Positions 53,154 to 61,240 of a stretch of 64,000 bases of DNA are shown here, in pieces. Below the pieces are notes generated by a model, which worked only from the letters and a program-made list of their open reading frames with translations, searched no databases and was not told the origin of the DNA. The position numbers and the translations under genes are program-made. Every line of letters starts with the position of its first letter. Position 1 is the first letter of the stretch. Source of the stretch: Sphingopyxis sp. (GTDB lineage: Bacteria; Pseudomonadota; Alphaproteobacteria; Sphingomonadales; Sphingomonadaceae); contig NVXM01000001.1 in the NCBI GenBank assembly GCA_002733865.1, positions 200,206 to 264,205 of the forward strand, in the 5' to 3' direction.

Positions 53154-53807
53154 ATGTTCAGTAGCAATTCTTCAACGACACGCGGCAACGGCAGGTGGCA
53201 GATTTGTCTGCGCTATGCCCTGATTGCGATGGCGACCATCTTCTTTTCCGCTCCTGCTGCGGCGCAATTCTCGGATAGCTATAATTTTCTGAAAGCGGTT
53301 GATGACCGGGACGGCGAGGAAGCCAGCAAGTTTCTCAATCGGCCAGGATCGGTGATCGTCAACACAAGAGACAGCTCGACCGGGCGAGGTGCCTTGCATA
53401 TCGTCGTCGAACGCAAGGACCGCACATGGTTGGCCTTTCTGCTGCAGAAAGGCGCCAATCCGAATATTCGGGACAAGGAAGGGCTGACTCCGCTGATGCT
53501 GGCGACCCAGCTTCGGTTCGTGGACGGGGCCAAGATCCTGCTGGCGGAGAAGGCGGACGTCAATGATACCAATAAACAGGGCGAGACGGCGCTGATACGA
53601 GCGGTGCAGCTCCGGGACGCCGAACTTGTCCGCTTGCTGCTGGCAAACGGTGCCGACCCAGATCTTCCCGATACGCTCGCCGGCATGTCTGCCCGGGATT
53701 ACGCAAAGCGCGATCGCCGGGCGGCGGCGATATTGGCTGAGATTGAGAAATCCGACGCTGACAGAAAACCGGAAAGCAACGAACGCTTCTTCGGGCCAGA
53801 AGGCTGA
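53154..53807 (+). CDS. Exported ankyrin-repeat protein
   Basis: 217 residues from ATG 53154, which has GGGGCGA upstream. A signal peptide ends near SAPAAAQ. About four ankyrin repeats follow (for example GRGALHIVVERKDRTWLAFLLQKGANPN, GLTPLMLATQLRFVDGAKILL, GETALIRAVQLRDAELVRLLLANGADPD). Periplasmic binding or scaffold protein; partner unknown. Convergent with mmcB. Confidence 0.9.
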   Translation: MFSSNSSTTRGNGRWQICLRYALIAMATIFFSAPAAAQFSDSYNFLKAVDDRDGEEASKFLNRPGSVIVNTRDSSTGRGALHIVVERKDRTWLAFLLQKGANPNIRDKEGLTPLMLATQLRFVDGAKILLAEKADVNDTNKQGETALIRAVQLRDAELVRLLLANGADPDLPDTLAGMSARDYAKRDRRAAAILAEIEKSDADRKPESNERFFGPEG

Positions 53808-53814
53808 TCTTTTC

Positions 53815-54333
53815 TCAATAGCCGCCTGGACCGCCAAGAGCGGCATCGGGGCTGATCCATCCGTCGAAGATTGCGGCCCGTTGCATGGCTCGGCGCGCCA
53901 GCCGCATGGTCTCCGTTTTGCGACGGGCCGGAGCAAGCGCCCTGGTCGCGGCCGGACGGACCATTTCAGCGTCATAGGCATCGGCAATGATCAGACCGGT
54001 TCGCTCGGGCAGGAACTCTGCTCCATCGACTGGTGAGGCATCGAAACCGATTGGCAGCGCCCAGTAAAACCGGTCACAATATTCCAGATAATCGGTCCAT
54101 TTCGTATCACCGAGCAAATCGCTGCGGGCGACCTTGATCTCGACGATGACTATTTGCCCCTTGGCATCAATGCCCATCAGGTCGGCGCGGCGCCGGTTGC
54201 GCAAGCTCACTTCCGGTAACACCATGATATCGTGGCGCAGAAACATTCGGGCAACTCCCCGAGCGACCGCCTGGGCCCCGGTAAGCTCACCGACTGCTGT
54301 TAGCAAACCAAGCGAATCATTCGTGATTGTCAT
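53815..54333 (-). CDS. mmcB: DNA repair putative endonuclease MmcB
   Basis: 172 residues. RRADLMGIDAKGQIVIVEIKVARSDLLGD contains the PD-(D/E)xK-type D...E-x-K core, and KWTDYLEYCDRFYWA the following motif. MmcB is part of the alphaproteobacterial LexA-controlled mitomycin C response. No LexA box was recognised by eye upstream. Confidence 0.92.
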   Translation of the reverse strand: MTITNDSLGLLTAVGELTGAQAVARGVARMFLRHDIMVLPEVSLRNRRRADLMGIDAKGQIVIVEIKVARSDLLGDTKWTDYLEYCDRFYWALPIGFDASPVDGAEFLPERTGLIIADAYDAEMVRPAATRALAPARRKTETMRLARRAMQRAAIFDGWISPDAALGGPGGY

Positions 54334-54349
54334 GCGCCATCGCTAGAAC

Positions 54350-54389
54350 AAAAAAAGAACAAAATAAAGGCCCCCGGGTGGGAGCCTTT
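54350..54389 (-). terminator. Rho-independent terminator of the cell-wall hydrolase gene
   Basis: On the minus strand AAAGGCTCCC ... GGGGGCCTTT, then ATTTTGTTC and seven T. One mismatch in the stem. Confidence 0.85.
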
Positions 54390-54412
54390 ACAATCTCGGA
54401 ATTTCCGTCTGT

Positions 54413-55120
54413 CTAGCGATAGAAGATATGATTATCGATCGTTGCCAGACGCTTGAGGCGCCAGCCGGGCGATACATAGCGTGCATGAAAGAACAGCGCG
54501 CCTTCAACTGGGCTCTCCCAGCCGTTGTTCATCGCGATTTTGGCAATCGCCACGGCATTTCGCCAATGGCGATGGCCGGTTTTGATCGGAGGCATTTTCC
54601 CGCCGCGTACGAAAGAGAACTGGCTGCGCTGAAAAACCACGCCGCAGATGCTGTCCGGGAAGCGAGACGATGCGACGCGCGCCAGAACGACGCGGGCCAC
54701 GGCCAACTGCCCTTGCAGTGTTTCGCCCTTGGATTCGAAATAGATCGTGCCGGCAAGACATTGCATTTCGGCATCAAGCGAACCGTCTACCGACTGCTGC
54801 CGCACCAATTGGCGCAGCGATTGGGCACCATCATTAATAAAACTGCCATTGTCATCATAATCGCCGTCAATTTCACCATTGGCGAGCTTGTCTGATTCAA
54901 TGACATCTTCAGGAATTTCGGCGACGATTTCCTGGCGGTCGCCAAAAACAATAGCCGGATTGGATTCATCATCCGCTACCAGCGCGGGATCGACGAAAAT
55001 TTCCGATTCCGGAGTATCATCGCTCGCTTCCAGAGCGAACGACGCATCGGTGAACGACAAGGCCGCAACCGCAGTAACAGCAAGCGACAAGACGCTTGTA
55101 GCACGAAAAATTTTTCTCAT
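54413..55120 (-). CDS. SleB-type cell-wall hydrolase
   Basis: 235 residues. Hydrophobic N-terminus (VLSLAVTAVAALSF), a likely signal peptide or anchor, then an acidic linker (EIFVDPALVADDESN). The hydrolase_2 domain occupies the last 130 residues: CLAGTIYFESKGETLQGQLAVARVVLARV with the catalytic Glu, and GALFFHARYVSPGW. Lytic activity on peptidoglycan. The gene is monocistronic with its own terminator. Confidence 0.9.
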   Translation of the reverse strand: MRKIFRATSVLSLAVTAVAALSFTDASFALEASDDTPESEIFVDPALVADDESNPAIVFGDRQEIVAEIPEDVIESDKLANGEIDGDYDDNGSFINDGAQSLRQLVRQQSVDGSLDAEMQCLAGTIYFESKGETLQGQLAVARVVLARVASSRFPDSICGVVFQRSQFSFVRGGKMPPIKTGHRHWRNAVAIAKIAMNNGWESPVEGALFFHARYVSPGWRLKRLATIDNHIFYR

Positions 55121-55322
55121 TAACCTGTAACATTATGCGGTGAGACCAGGGCAAATCATGACATTCTCGCCAAATTGCCAAAACAGACTCTAAAAAACCC
55201 AAAGCGCGAGCTGTTTCTGTTCTCCCCGTCTGCGTGTTTACCACCTGTCATTGTCGACATCGAATGGCTACCTGCGCATCAAAGTTGACGGCCAAATATG
55301 GTCTGCGCGATTAAAGTCAAGT

Positions 55323-55661
55323 TTACTGACCCATTTGGGCGATGAGCCGTTCCGCATCCGGGATGTCCAGTTCAATTAACCACATATCGGGGTCGAAACG
55401 AAATCTCTGGGCCAGATAATCGGTTAATTCTCTTTTGTTATCAATACTTTGGGGCCATATCGTCTGCCAGTTCGGTCGCCCATCCAGAGAAGGCATATTC
55501 TCCAGCAGCCTAGGGTTTCCGCCCTTTTCAACGCATTGAATGAGAATCGCACCCGATATCCTGTCACCCTTTTTCAGTACCGTACCGAAGCCGCCGTTCT
55601 GATTCACCATTCTGAGCAGGGTTTTGACCTTCATCTCCGCAGAAAGCCGAGGTTCAATCAT
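55323..55661 (-). CDS. DUF1491 family protein
   Basis: 112 residues, no signal. RLSAEMKVKTLLRMVNQNGGFGTVLKKGDRISGAILIQCV with RFDPDMWLIELDIPDAERLI is the DUF1491 pattern of Alphaproteobacteria. Function unknown. Overlaps the thioesterase stop by 8 bp. Confidence 0.85.
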   Translation of the reverse strand: MIEPRLSAEMKVKTLLRMVNQNGGFGTVLKKGDRISGAILIQCVEKGGNPRLLENMPSLDGRPNWQTIWPQSIDNKRELTDYLAQRFRFDPDMWLIELDIPDAERLIAQMGQ

Positions 55662-56133
55662 TCTTTTGATAGCCGGGCAGAGATGCGAGCGGGATATGGG
55701 AGCGCATGAACGTGCCGGTGCCGCGCGCTATTTCGTCGCCTTCGCTATCGACCAGCCGCGCATCCGCCACGAACACTCGCCGTTTGCCACTGACCCATCG
55801 GCCTTCTGCGACAACCGGCCCGGACTTGAGCGGCTTGGTAAATAGCAGGTTGAATGCCGTGGTCAGAATGAACCGGTCGGAGACCAGACTGTTGGCGGCA
55901 TAGAAAGCGGCATCGTCCAGCATCTTGAAATAGGCGGTACCATGGACTGCGCCGGCGGCGTGATAATAGCGGTCGTCCACATCGAAAAATATTCTCGCCC
56001 TGCCCGCTTCGGGAATTTCAAGACGAGAATCAAACAGCCGATTGATCGGAGCCTCGGCATATAGCCTTTCCATAGCCCGGAAATGTTCCTGGGCTCCGCC
56101 GCTCTGGGCATCGGTGTCAGCTTTGTCTGTCAT
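55654..56133 (-). CDS. PaaI-like hotdog thioesterase
   Basis: 159 residues. Hotdog fold: YYHAAGAVHGTAYFKMLDDAAFYAANSLV with the acidic catalytic Asp at the helix start, then RWVSGKRRVFVADARLVDSEGDEIARGTGTF strands. Would hydrolyse acyl-CoA or acyl-ACP thioesters. In an operon with ptsN upstream (8 bp) and DUF1491 downstream. Confidence 0.88.
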   Translation of the reverse strand: MTDKADTDAQSGGAQEHFRAMERLYAEAPINRLFDSRLEIPEAGRARIFFDVDDRYYHAAGAVHGTAYFKMLDDAAFYAANSLVSDRFILTTAFNLLFTKPLKSGPVVAEGRWVSGKRRVFVADARLVDSEGDEIARGTGTFMRSHIPLASLPGYQKND

Positions 56134-56141
56134 ACCCGGAA

Positions 56142-56609
56142 TCAGGCTGCCTGCTGCTCACGCCGACGGTTCAACAGCGCATATAGTGCGTCCTGACCAG
56201 ATGCGCCGCGCAGCTTTGCCACCATATTCTCGTCCCGGAAAAATCGGGAAACAGCAGCAAGGGCTTTGAGATGCTCGACCCCGGCCTTCTGCGGGGACAG
56301 CAAGGCAAATATCAGATCGACCGGTTTGCCATCATGGGCGTCAAATGGGACCGGTTCCGCAAGACGCAGAAAAACACCGACACAATGGTCGAGTCCGGCC
56401 AGCTTGCTGTGCGGTATTGCTATCGCCCGTCCAAAAGCAGTCGATCCGAGAGCTTCGCGCGCTTTCAGACCGGAGTGGATGTCATCTGCATCAAGCCGAT
56501 AGCAATCCCCCGCGATGCGGGCGATGGTGCGCAATACATCGTCCTTGTCGCCAACCTCCGGACGGTCTCGAACAGCGGCGAGCTCCAGTCTAACCGACAA
56601 ATCAGTCAT
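56142..56609 (-). CDS. ptsN: Nitrogen PTS IIA protein PtsN
   Basis: 155 residues from ATG 56609, which follows AAAGGAAA; the frame extends to 56663. The phospho-accepting histidine is H67 in AIAIPHSKL. It receives phosphate from NPr in the regulatory PTS and modulates K+ and nitrogen/carbon signals. In most proteobacteria it sits after rpoN-hpf; here hpf is upstream but rpoN is 50 kb away. Confidence 0.93.
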   Translation of the reverse strand: MTDLSVRLELAAVRDRPEVGDKDDVLRTIARIAGDCYRLDADDIHSGLKAREALGSTAFGRAIAIPHSKLAGLDHCVGVFLRLAEPVPFDAHDGKPVDLIFALLSPQKAGVEHLKALAAVSRFFRDENMVAKLRGASGQDALYALLNRRREQQAA

Positions 56610-56735
56610 GAATCGTTTCCTTTGCGCCGGCGCGGCTGAACCTGTTCCACCACCGAGCCACAACGCAGACGTCGGTGCACAGTGGGCCAGCCTTCAGAAG
56701 AATCCGTCCTCCGCCTGTCTAGAGCGATTCAGCTC

Positions 56736-57308
56736 TCAGCGATGCGGTTCGACCCAGCCAATAGTGCCATCGGTGCGGCGATAAACCATATTATGGGCCC
56801 CAGTGCCAGAGTTTTTGAACAATAAGGCGCTGGTATTACGCAAATCCATCATCATCACCGCATTGGAAACGCTGGCTTCCGGAATGTCGGTGCTGGTTTC
56901 AGCGATGATCGGGGGAGAGTCGCCGTTGTCTTCGCTTTCGTCTTCTTCTTCGAACGATTCAAAAACCCGGTAGGCTGCTTCTTCCTGTTTCGCGGCATAT
57001 TGCGCCTGCACATGGTGGTCGTTTAGCCGCCGCATATAACGGCGGAGCTGTTTCTCAATCTTGTCGGCGGCCTGTTCAAACGCCTGATGAGCATCGCCCG
57101 CTTCGGCATCCGCTTTCAGCATCAATCCCTGCATCACGTGAGTCACGATATCACATTTAAACTGGGCATGCGGTGCTTTGCTGATTGTGACATTGGCGGA
57201 TATGGCCTTGGCAAAATATTTGCTGGCGATCGCATTCATCCGGTCCTCGGCATGGGTCTGCAACGCATCGCCCGTATCAACCTGATGTCCTGAAACACGA
57301 ACTTCCAT
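56736..57308 (-). CDS. hpf: Ribosome hibernation-promoting factor, long form
   Basis: 190 residues. The N-terminal S30AE domain starts MEVRVSGHQVDTGDALQTHAEDRM, followed by an acidic linker (ESFEEEDESEDNGDS). A C-terminal dimerisation domain has HNMVYRRTDGTIGWVEP. The long form alone dimerises 70S into 100S ribosomes. GGAGAG Shine-Dalgarno. 126 bp upstream of ptsN. Confidence 0.95.
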   Translation of the reverse strand: MEVRVSGHQVDTGDALQTHAEDRMNAIASKYFAKAISANVTISKAPHAQFKCDIVTHVMQGLMLKADAEAGDAHQAFEQAADKIEKQLRRYMRRLNDHHVQAQYAAKQEEAAYRVFESFEEEDESEDNGDSPPIIAETSTDIPEASVSNAVMMMDLRNTSALLFKNSGTGAHNMVYRRTDGTIGWVEPHR

Positions 57309-57356
57309 ATTTACTCTCCTTTTTCTTCTGCACGCATAACCAATTATAGGATGCAG

Positions 57357-58055
57357 TTAAATCTCTGCCCAAAGCGGGTCTTTAATCCCCTCTATAAAAG
57401 TCTTGTGCCGTGCCAGTTCGATGGCATCCGCATGATGCTCTCGCGGTGGCATAAATGTTCGGCGCGCGACCAGCTGTGATGTTGGTCGCAAGCTCGCAAC
57501 CGGATCTGGCCGCGTCGTGTCGTCAGCCAGACCGAGGCCGATCTGGCGACCGCCCGTCAATTCGATATAGAGCTGAGACAGCAGTTCCGCATCGAGCAGC
57601 GCGCCATGTTTCACGCGGTGGCTACGATCAATTCCGTAGCGCGAGCACAAGGCGTCGAGCGACAATTTGGCACCGGGGTGTTTCGACTTGGCAATCGCCA
57701 AGGTGTCGATCATGCGAAAGCGGGAAATCGGCTTGTAACCGCACAACTCCAATTCGGCGTTGAGAAAATTGAAATCGAACTGGGCATTGTGAGCGACGAG
57801 CTTGGCATCGCCAAGGAAAGCGAGCAGCTCTTCAGCGCCATCCGCGAAAAGCATCTTGTCGGACAGAAACACGTCCGACAGACCGTGCACATTCTCCGCT
57901 GCCTTTGGCATCGGCCGTTCGGGATTATAATAGCAATGAAAGCTTTCGCCGGTTTCGACCCGGTCAATCATTTCAATACAGCCGATTTCGACCATGCGGT
58001 CACCGTTTTGGGGATCAAAGCCAGTGGTTTCGGTATCGAAAATTATTTCCCGCAT
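57357..58055 (-). CDS. dnaQ: DNA polymerase III epsilon subunit
   Basis: 232 residues. 3'-5' proofreading exonuclease with Exo I FDTETTGFDP, Exo II AHNAQFDFNFLN and Exo III HGALLDAELLSQLY (DEDDh). Standard end of the leftward maf-aroE-coaE-dnaQ run; 27 bp after coaE. Confidence 0.96.
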   Translation of the reverse strand: MREIIFDTETTGFDPQNGDRMVEIGCIEMIDRVETGESFHCYYNPERPMPKAAENVHGLSDVFLSDKMLFADGAEELLAFLGDAKLVAHNAQFDFNFLNAELELCGYKPISRFRMIDTLAIAKSKHPGAKLSLDALCSRYGIDRSHRVKHGALLDAELLSQLYIELTGGRQIGLGLADDTTRPDPVASLRPTSQLVARRTFMPPREHHADAIELARHKTFIEGIKDPLWAEI

Positions 58056-58082
58056 AGTAATGATATCGGGTTGGACAGGGGG

Positions 58083-58688
58083 TTACGCAAGAGAAGCTTT
58101 CAGTTTTTGGACAAGTTTTTGCACCTGATTGCGCGTTTCTGCGAGAGGCAGAGATGTGTCGATCACCGAATCCGCCTTTTGCCGTTTATCGGCGTCCGGC
58201 ATTTGCAGCAACTTTATCTGTTCAAATCGCTCTTCTGTCATGCCTGGGCGCGCCATAACGCGATCCCGCTGCTGCGCGGCGTCGGCCGAAACCACCACGA
58301 TATGATCGACACCCTCGGCGCCGCCTTTCTCGAAAAGCAGCGGAATGTCGAACAGGATCAGCGGCTGATCCCGATATCGCTCCAAAAACGCCATCCGCAT
58401 TTTCCCGACAGCGGGATGAATCAGCCGCTCCAGCTTTTGCAAAGCGACCGGATCGCCCAGCACGGCTGCTCCCAGCTTCTGTCGGTCGACGCCGTCACTG
58501 CTGGTGGTTCCGGGAAACAGTGCCTCGATTTCGGCAACAAGATCGCCGCCCGGCCCCTGCAGCTCGTGCACTGCGGCATCGGCGTCGAACATCGGGACCC
58601 CTTCATCGACAAACATCTGTGCGACGGTCGATTTTCCCATGCCGATCGAGCCGGTCAATCCAATGATAAAAGGTCGATCGGCTGGCAT
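58083..58688 (-). CDS. coaE: Dephospho-CoA kinase
   Basis: 201 residues. P-loop GLTGSIGMGKSTV at the N-terminus, DADAAVHEL and the DIPLLFEKG lid region. Last step of CoA synthesis. Start shares one base with the aroE stop (TGATG). Confidence 0.95.
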   Translation of the reverse strand: MPADRPFIIGLTGSIGMGKSTVAQMFVDEGVPMFDADAAVHELQGPGGDLVAEIEALFPGTTSSDGVDRQKLGAAVLGDPVALQKLERLIHPAVGKMRMAFLERYRDQPLILFDIPLLFEKGGAEGVDHIVVVSADAAQQRDRVMARPGMTEERFEQIKLLQMPDADKRQKADSVIDTSLPLAETRNQVQKLVQKLKASLA

Positions 58689-59518
58689 CAGGCGACCAGC
58701 AATTTTCTGAGTTCGGCATCATGTTCCATGGGCGGGGTCGCGCCAAAAAACAGTTCAAACGCCAGGGCTGCCTGGCCGATCAGCATATCGAGGCCATCGA
58801 CCACCGCGAGATCCCGCTGCTTGGTGGCGCGGAGAAGGCTCGTTTCCAGCGGCGCATAAACCAGATCATAAACAAGCGCATCGTCTGGCAGCGGATCGAG
58901 ATCGATTTCCAGTGGCGGTTTGCCGGTCATTCCCAGCGGACTCGCATTGATCAGCAGATCGGCTTTTGGCAAGCGGGCGTCCATCGGCAGGACACTGCCC
59001 TTGACCGACGCCTGCACGAGCAATCCCGTTGCCTTCAGTCCGCTGCGCGCAACGAAAGTGATTTCACCAATCCCGGCCTGCTTCAGGGCAAACAATACCG
59101 CCCGGGCTGCGCCCCCTGCCCCGATGACAATGGCATGTTTTCCCGACCAGTCGCTGTCGGCGATCGGAGCGAGAAACCCGGCTGCATCGGTATTGGTGCC
59201 CATCAGGCTGCCGTCGGCTTGCCGAACGACCGTATTCATTGCTCCGATTTTCTCGCGTACGCCGCCGGGATCGGCCACGAGATCAAGCATGGCGATTTTA
59301 TGCGGTATCGTCACATTGCAGCCACGCCAGGCGGGATCCGCGCTCCGTCGTTCGATATAATCCGACAATTCTGCGGGACTTACATGGCAAGTGCGGTAAT
59401 CGGCTTCGATAGCCAGTCGTTCGAGCCAGAATTTATGGATCAACGGAGATTTGCTGTGCGCGATCGGATCGCCAATCACTTCGGCATAGGGCATGTCTGT
59501 GTCTGTTTCTCTGGTCAT
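58688..59518 (-). CDS. aroE: Shikimate dehydrogenase
   Basis: 276 residues from ATG 59518, overlapping the maf stop by ATGA. Shikimate site SKSPLIHKFW, the catalytic Lys in NVTIPHK, NADP site GAGGAARAVLFAL and NASPLGM. Reduces 3-dehydroshikimate in aromatic amino-acid synthesis. Confidence 0.95.
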   Translation of the reverse strand: MTRETDTDMPYAEVIGDPIAHSKSPLIHKFWLERLAIEADYRTCHVSPAELSDYIERRSADPAWRGCNVTIPHKIAMLDLVADPGGVREKIGAMNTVVRQADGSLMGTNTDAAGFLAPIADSDWSGKHAIVIGAGGAARAVLFALKQAGIGEITFVARSGLKATGLLVQASVKGSVLPMDARLPKADLLINASPLGMTGKPPLEIDLDPLPDDALVYDLVYAPLETSLLRATKQRDLAVVDGLDMLIGQAALAFELFFGATPPMEHDAELRKLLVA

Positions 59519-60120
59519 GACGGCAAAATAGCCCGGACGCGCAGATAGTCCAGCAAATGCAAAAGCGGCAGCCCCATGATCGTGAACTGGCTGCCGGTAA
59601 TAGCCGAAAACAGCTGCGCGCCCCTGCCCTCGATTTCGTAGCAGCCGACGCAATGGCGAATATTATCCCATTCTGATTCCACATATTGCGCGATAAAGGA
59701 ATCGCTTAGTGGCCGCATCGACAGCGTCGCTACATCAATATGTCGCCACACCGGATTCCCCTGCTCCGCTATAACTGCGGCGCTGAACAGCTTGTGCTTC
59801 CTGCCCGAAAGCAGTTTGAGATGAGCGATGGCATCGGCCGGCTCGGCGGGCTTATCAAGCATCATGCCATCATCCAGCGCAAGCACCTGATCGGCGCCCA
59901 GGACCATGCCGCTACCGATGCGTCGCGATAGTCGCACCGCCTTGGCCTCCGCCAGCGCATCCGAAAGATTGCGCGCCGTCACCCCTTCGCTCTTCAGGCC
60001 GTCCTTCAGGGCATCTTCATCGACATTGGGCGCAATGGCTTCGACGGCCACACCAGCCGCTGTCAGCATCGCCAGCCGCGCCTTGCTTTTTGACGCTAAT
60101 ATCAGGCGCGCTTCACTCAT
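59515..60120 (-). CDS. maf: Maf family nucleotide pyrophosphatase
   Basis: 201 residues from ATG 60120; 8-bp overlap with the ppsR stop. ILASKSKARLAML is the Maf N-terminal motif, where SKSKAR replaces the usual SxSPRR, and GADQVL carries the catalytic Asp. Hydrolyses non-canonical nucleotides. The substitution suggests the sphingomonad subgroup and possibly shifted specificity. Confidence 0.9.
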   Translation of the reverse strand: MSEARLILASKSKARLAMLTAAGVAVEAIAPNVDEDALKDGLKSEGVTARNLSDALAEAKAVRLSRRIGSGMVLGADQVLALDDGMMLDKPAEPADAIAHLKLLSGRKHKLFSAAVIAEQGNPVWRHIDVATLSMRPLSDSFIAQYVESEWDNIRHCVGCYEIEGRGAQLFSAITGSQFTIMGLPLLHLLDYLRVRAILPS

Positions 60121-60958
60121 TGTCGGTGCTTTCGTTCGCTGCGCCGTCCCGAACATGCCGTTCATTGTAAAGATTGATGATTGCCGCCGCTGATTCCTCG
60201 ATCGAGCGTCTGGTAACGTCGATCATCGGCCAGTCATTATCCGCGAACATGCGGCGGGCATATTGGGTCTCGGCCTTGACCTTCTCTTCGTTGACATAGT
60301 CGGTCTCCGGCGACTGATTCAGCGACAGCAAGCGATTGCGCCTGACCTGCACCAATCGCGACGCACCGGCAATCAGCCCGACAACCAGAGGGTTTTTCAA
60401 ATGGAACAGCGAGTCTGGCGGAGGTGATTCCGGCACGATCGGAATATTGGCAGTTTTATACCCGCGGTTGGCCAGATAGATGGAGGTCGGCGTCTTCGAG
60501 GTCCGGGAGACGCCAGCGAGCACGATATCGGCTTCTTCCCAATTTTCCCAATTAACGCCATCGTCGTGGGCGATGGTGAACTGGATCGCCTCGACCCGGG
60601 CAAAATAGGCGGCATCCAATATATGCTGGCGACCCGGTCTGGCTTTCGCTTCCTGGCCAAGCATATTGGACAAGGCATCGGTCACGGTATCCAGCGCCGG
60701 AACCGATGGCAGTCCCAGATGCCTGCATTCGCGTTCGAGCTTTGCCCTGATGTCCCGGTTGACGATGGTGAATATGACAAGACCCGGATTCTCAGCGACT
60801 TCGCTCAGGATCCGGTTGAGATGTTTCTCCGAGCGCACCATAGGCCAGAAATGCTTGATGATTTCGACACCATCAAACTGGGCAAGCGCGGCCTTGGCAA
60901 TATTTTCCAGGGTCTCGCCTGTTGAATCCGAGAGCAGATGGAGGTGGAGCCGGTTCAT
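60113..60958 (-). CDS. ppsR: Pyruvate,phosphate/water dikinase regulatory protein (DUF299)
   Basis: 281 residues. HLHLLSDSTGETLENI start and the P-loop-like GVSRTSKTPTSIYLANRG are diagnostic. ADP-dependent kinase and Pi-dependent pyrophosphorylase that switches pyruvate-phosphate or pyruvate-water dikinase off and on. First of the leftward cluster ppsR-maf-aroE-coaE-dnaQ. Confidence 0.95.
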   Translation of the reverse strand: MNRLHLHLLSDSTGETLENIAKAALAQFDGVEIIKHFWPMVRSEKHLNRILSEVAENPGLVIFTIVNRDIRAKLERECRHLGLPSVPALDTVTDALSNMLGQEAKARPGRQHILDAAYFARVEAIQFTIAHDDGVNWENWEEADIVLAGVSRTSKTPTSIYLANRGYKTANIPIVPESPPPDSLFHLKNPLVVGLIAGASRLVQVRRNRLLSLNQSPETDYVNEEKVKAETQYARRMFADNDWPMIDVTRRSIEESAAAIINLYNERHVRDGAANESTDNE

Positions 60959-61240
60959 CGGATAAGCTTTGTGATTTCACGGGGGATAAAGCAAGGGATG
61001 AAAGCGGTGATAAGTGGTGCGACCATATTCTTCCCCGACTCCGGCAAATCCATCCACAGCGAACCAACAATGACAGATTCAATCCACAGACTGTGGATAA
61101 CGGGGATGAAATATTGGAATCGGACAAATTTGGATTAACGTCAGTCTGTCAATCTGTTTGTATTTGCGGCGCTGGCAGGTTACCGCCTTTTCCACGCTCT
61201 ATCATCAACATCAATTTAAAATATATACTAATATAATATA
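60959..61240. other. Candidate chromosomal replication origin (oriC)
   Basis: 282-bp gap between divergent ppsR and hemE. It holds a perfect DnaA box TTATCCACA (minus strand, 61092-61100), near matches CCATCCACA (61050-61058), CAATCCACA (61080-61088), TTTTCCACG (61188-61196) and GGGGATAA-type at 60981-60989. An ATCCACA-gac-TGTGGAT inverted pair covers 61082-61098. A very AT-rich block at about 61210-61240 could be the unwinding element. In Caulobacter and Rickettsia the origin lies beside hemE. No GC-skew test was possible. Confidence 0.55.
61092..61100 (-). promoter_or_regulatory. Consensus DnaA box
   Basis: TGTGGATAA on the plus strand, i.e. TTATCCACA on the minus strand, 9 of 9. Confidence 0.7.
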
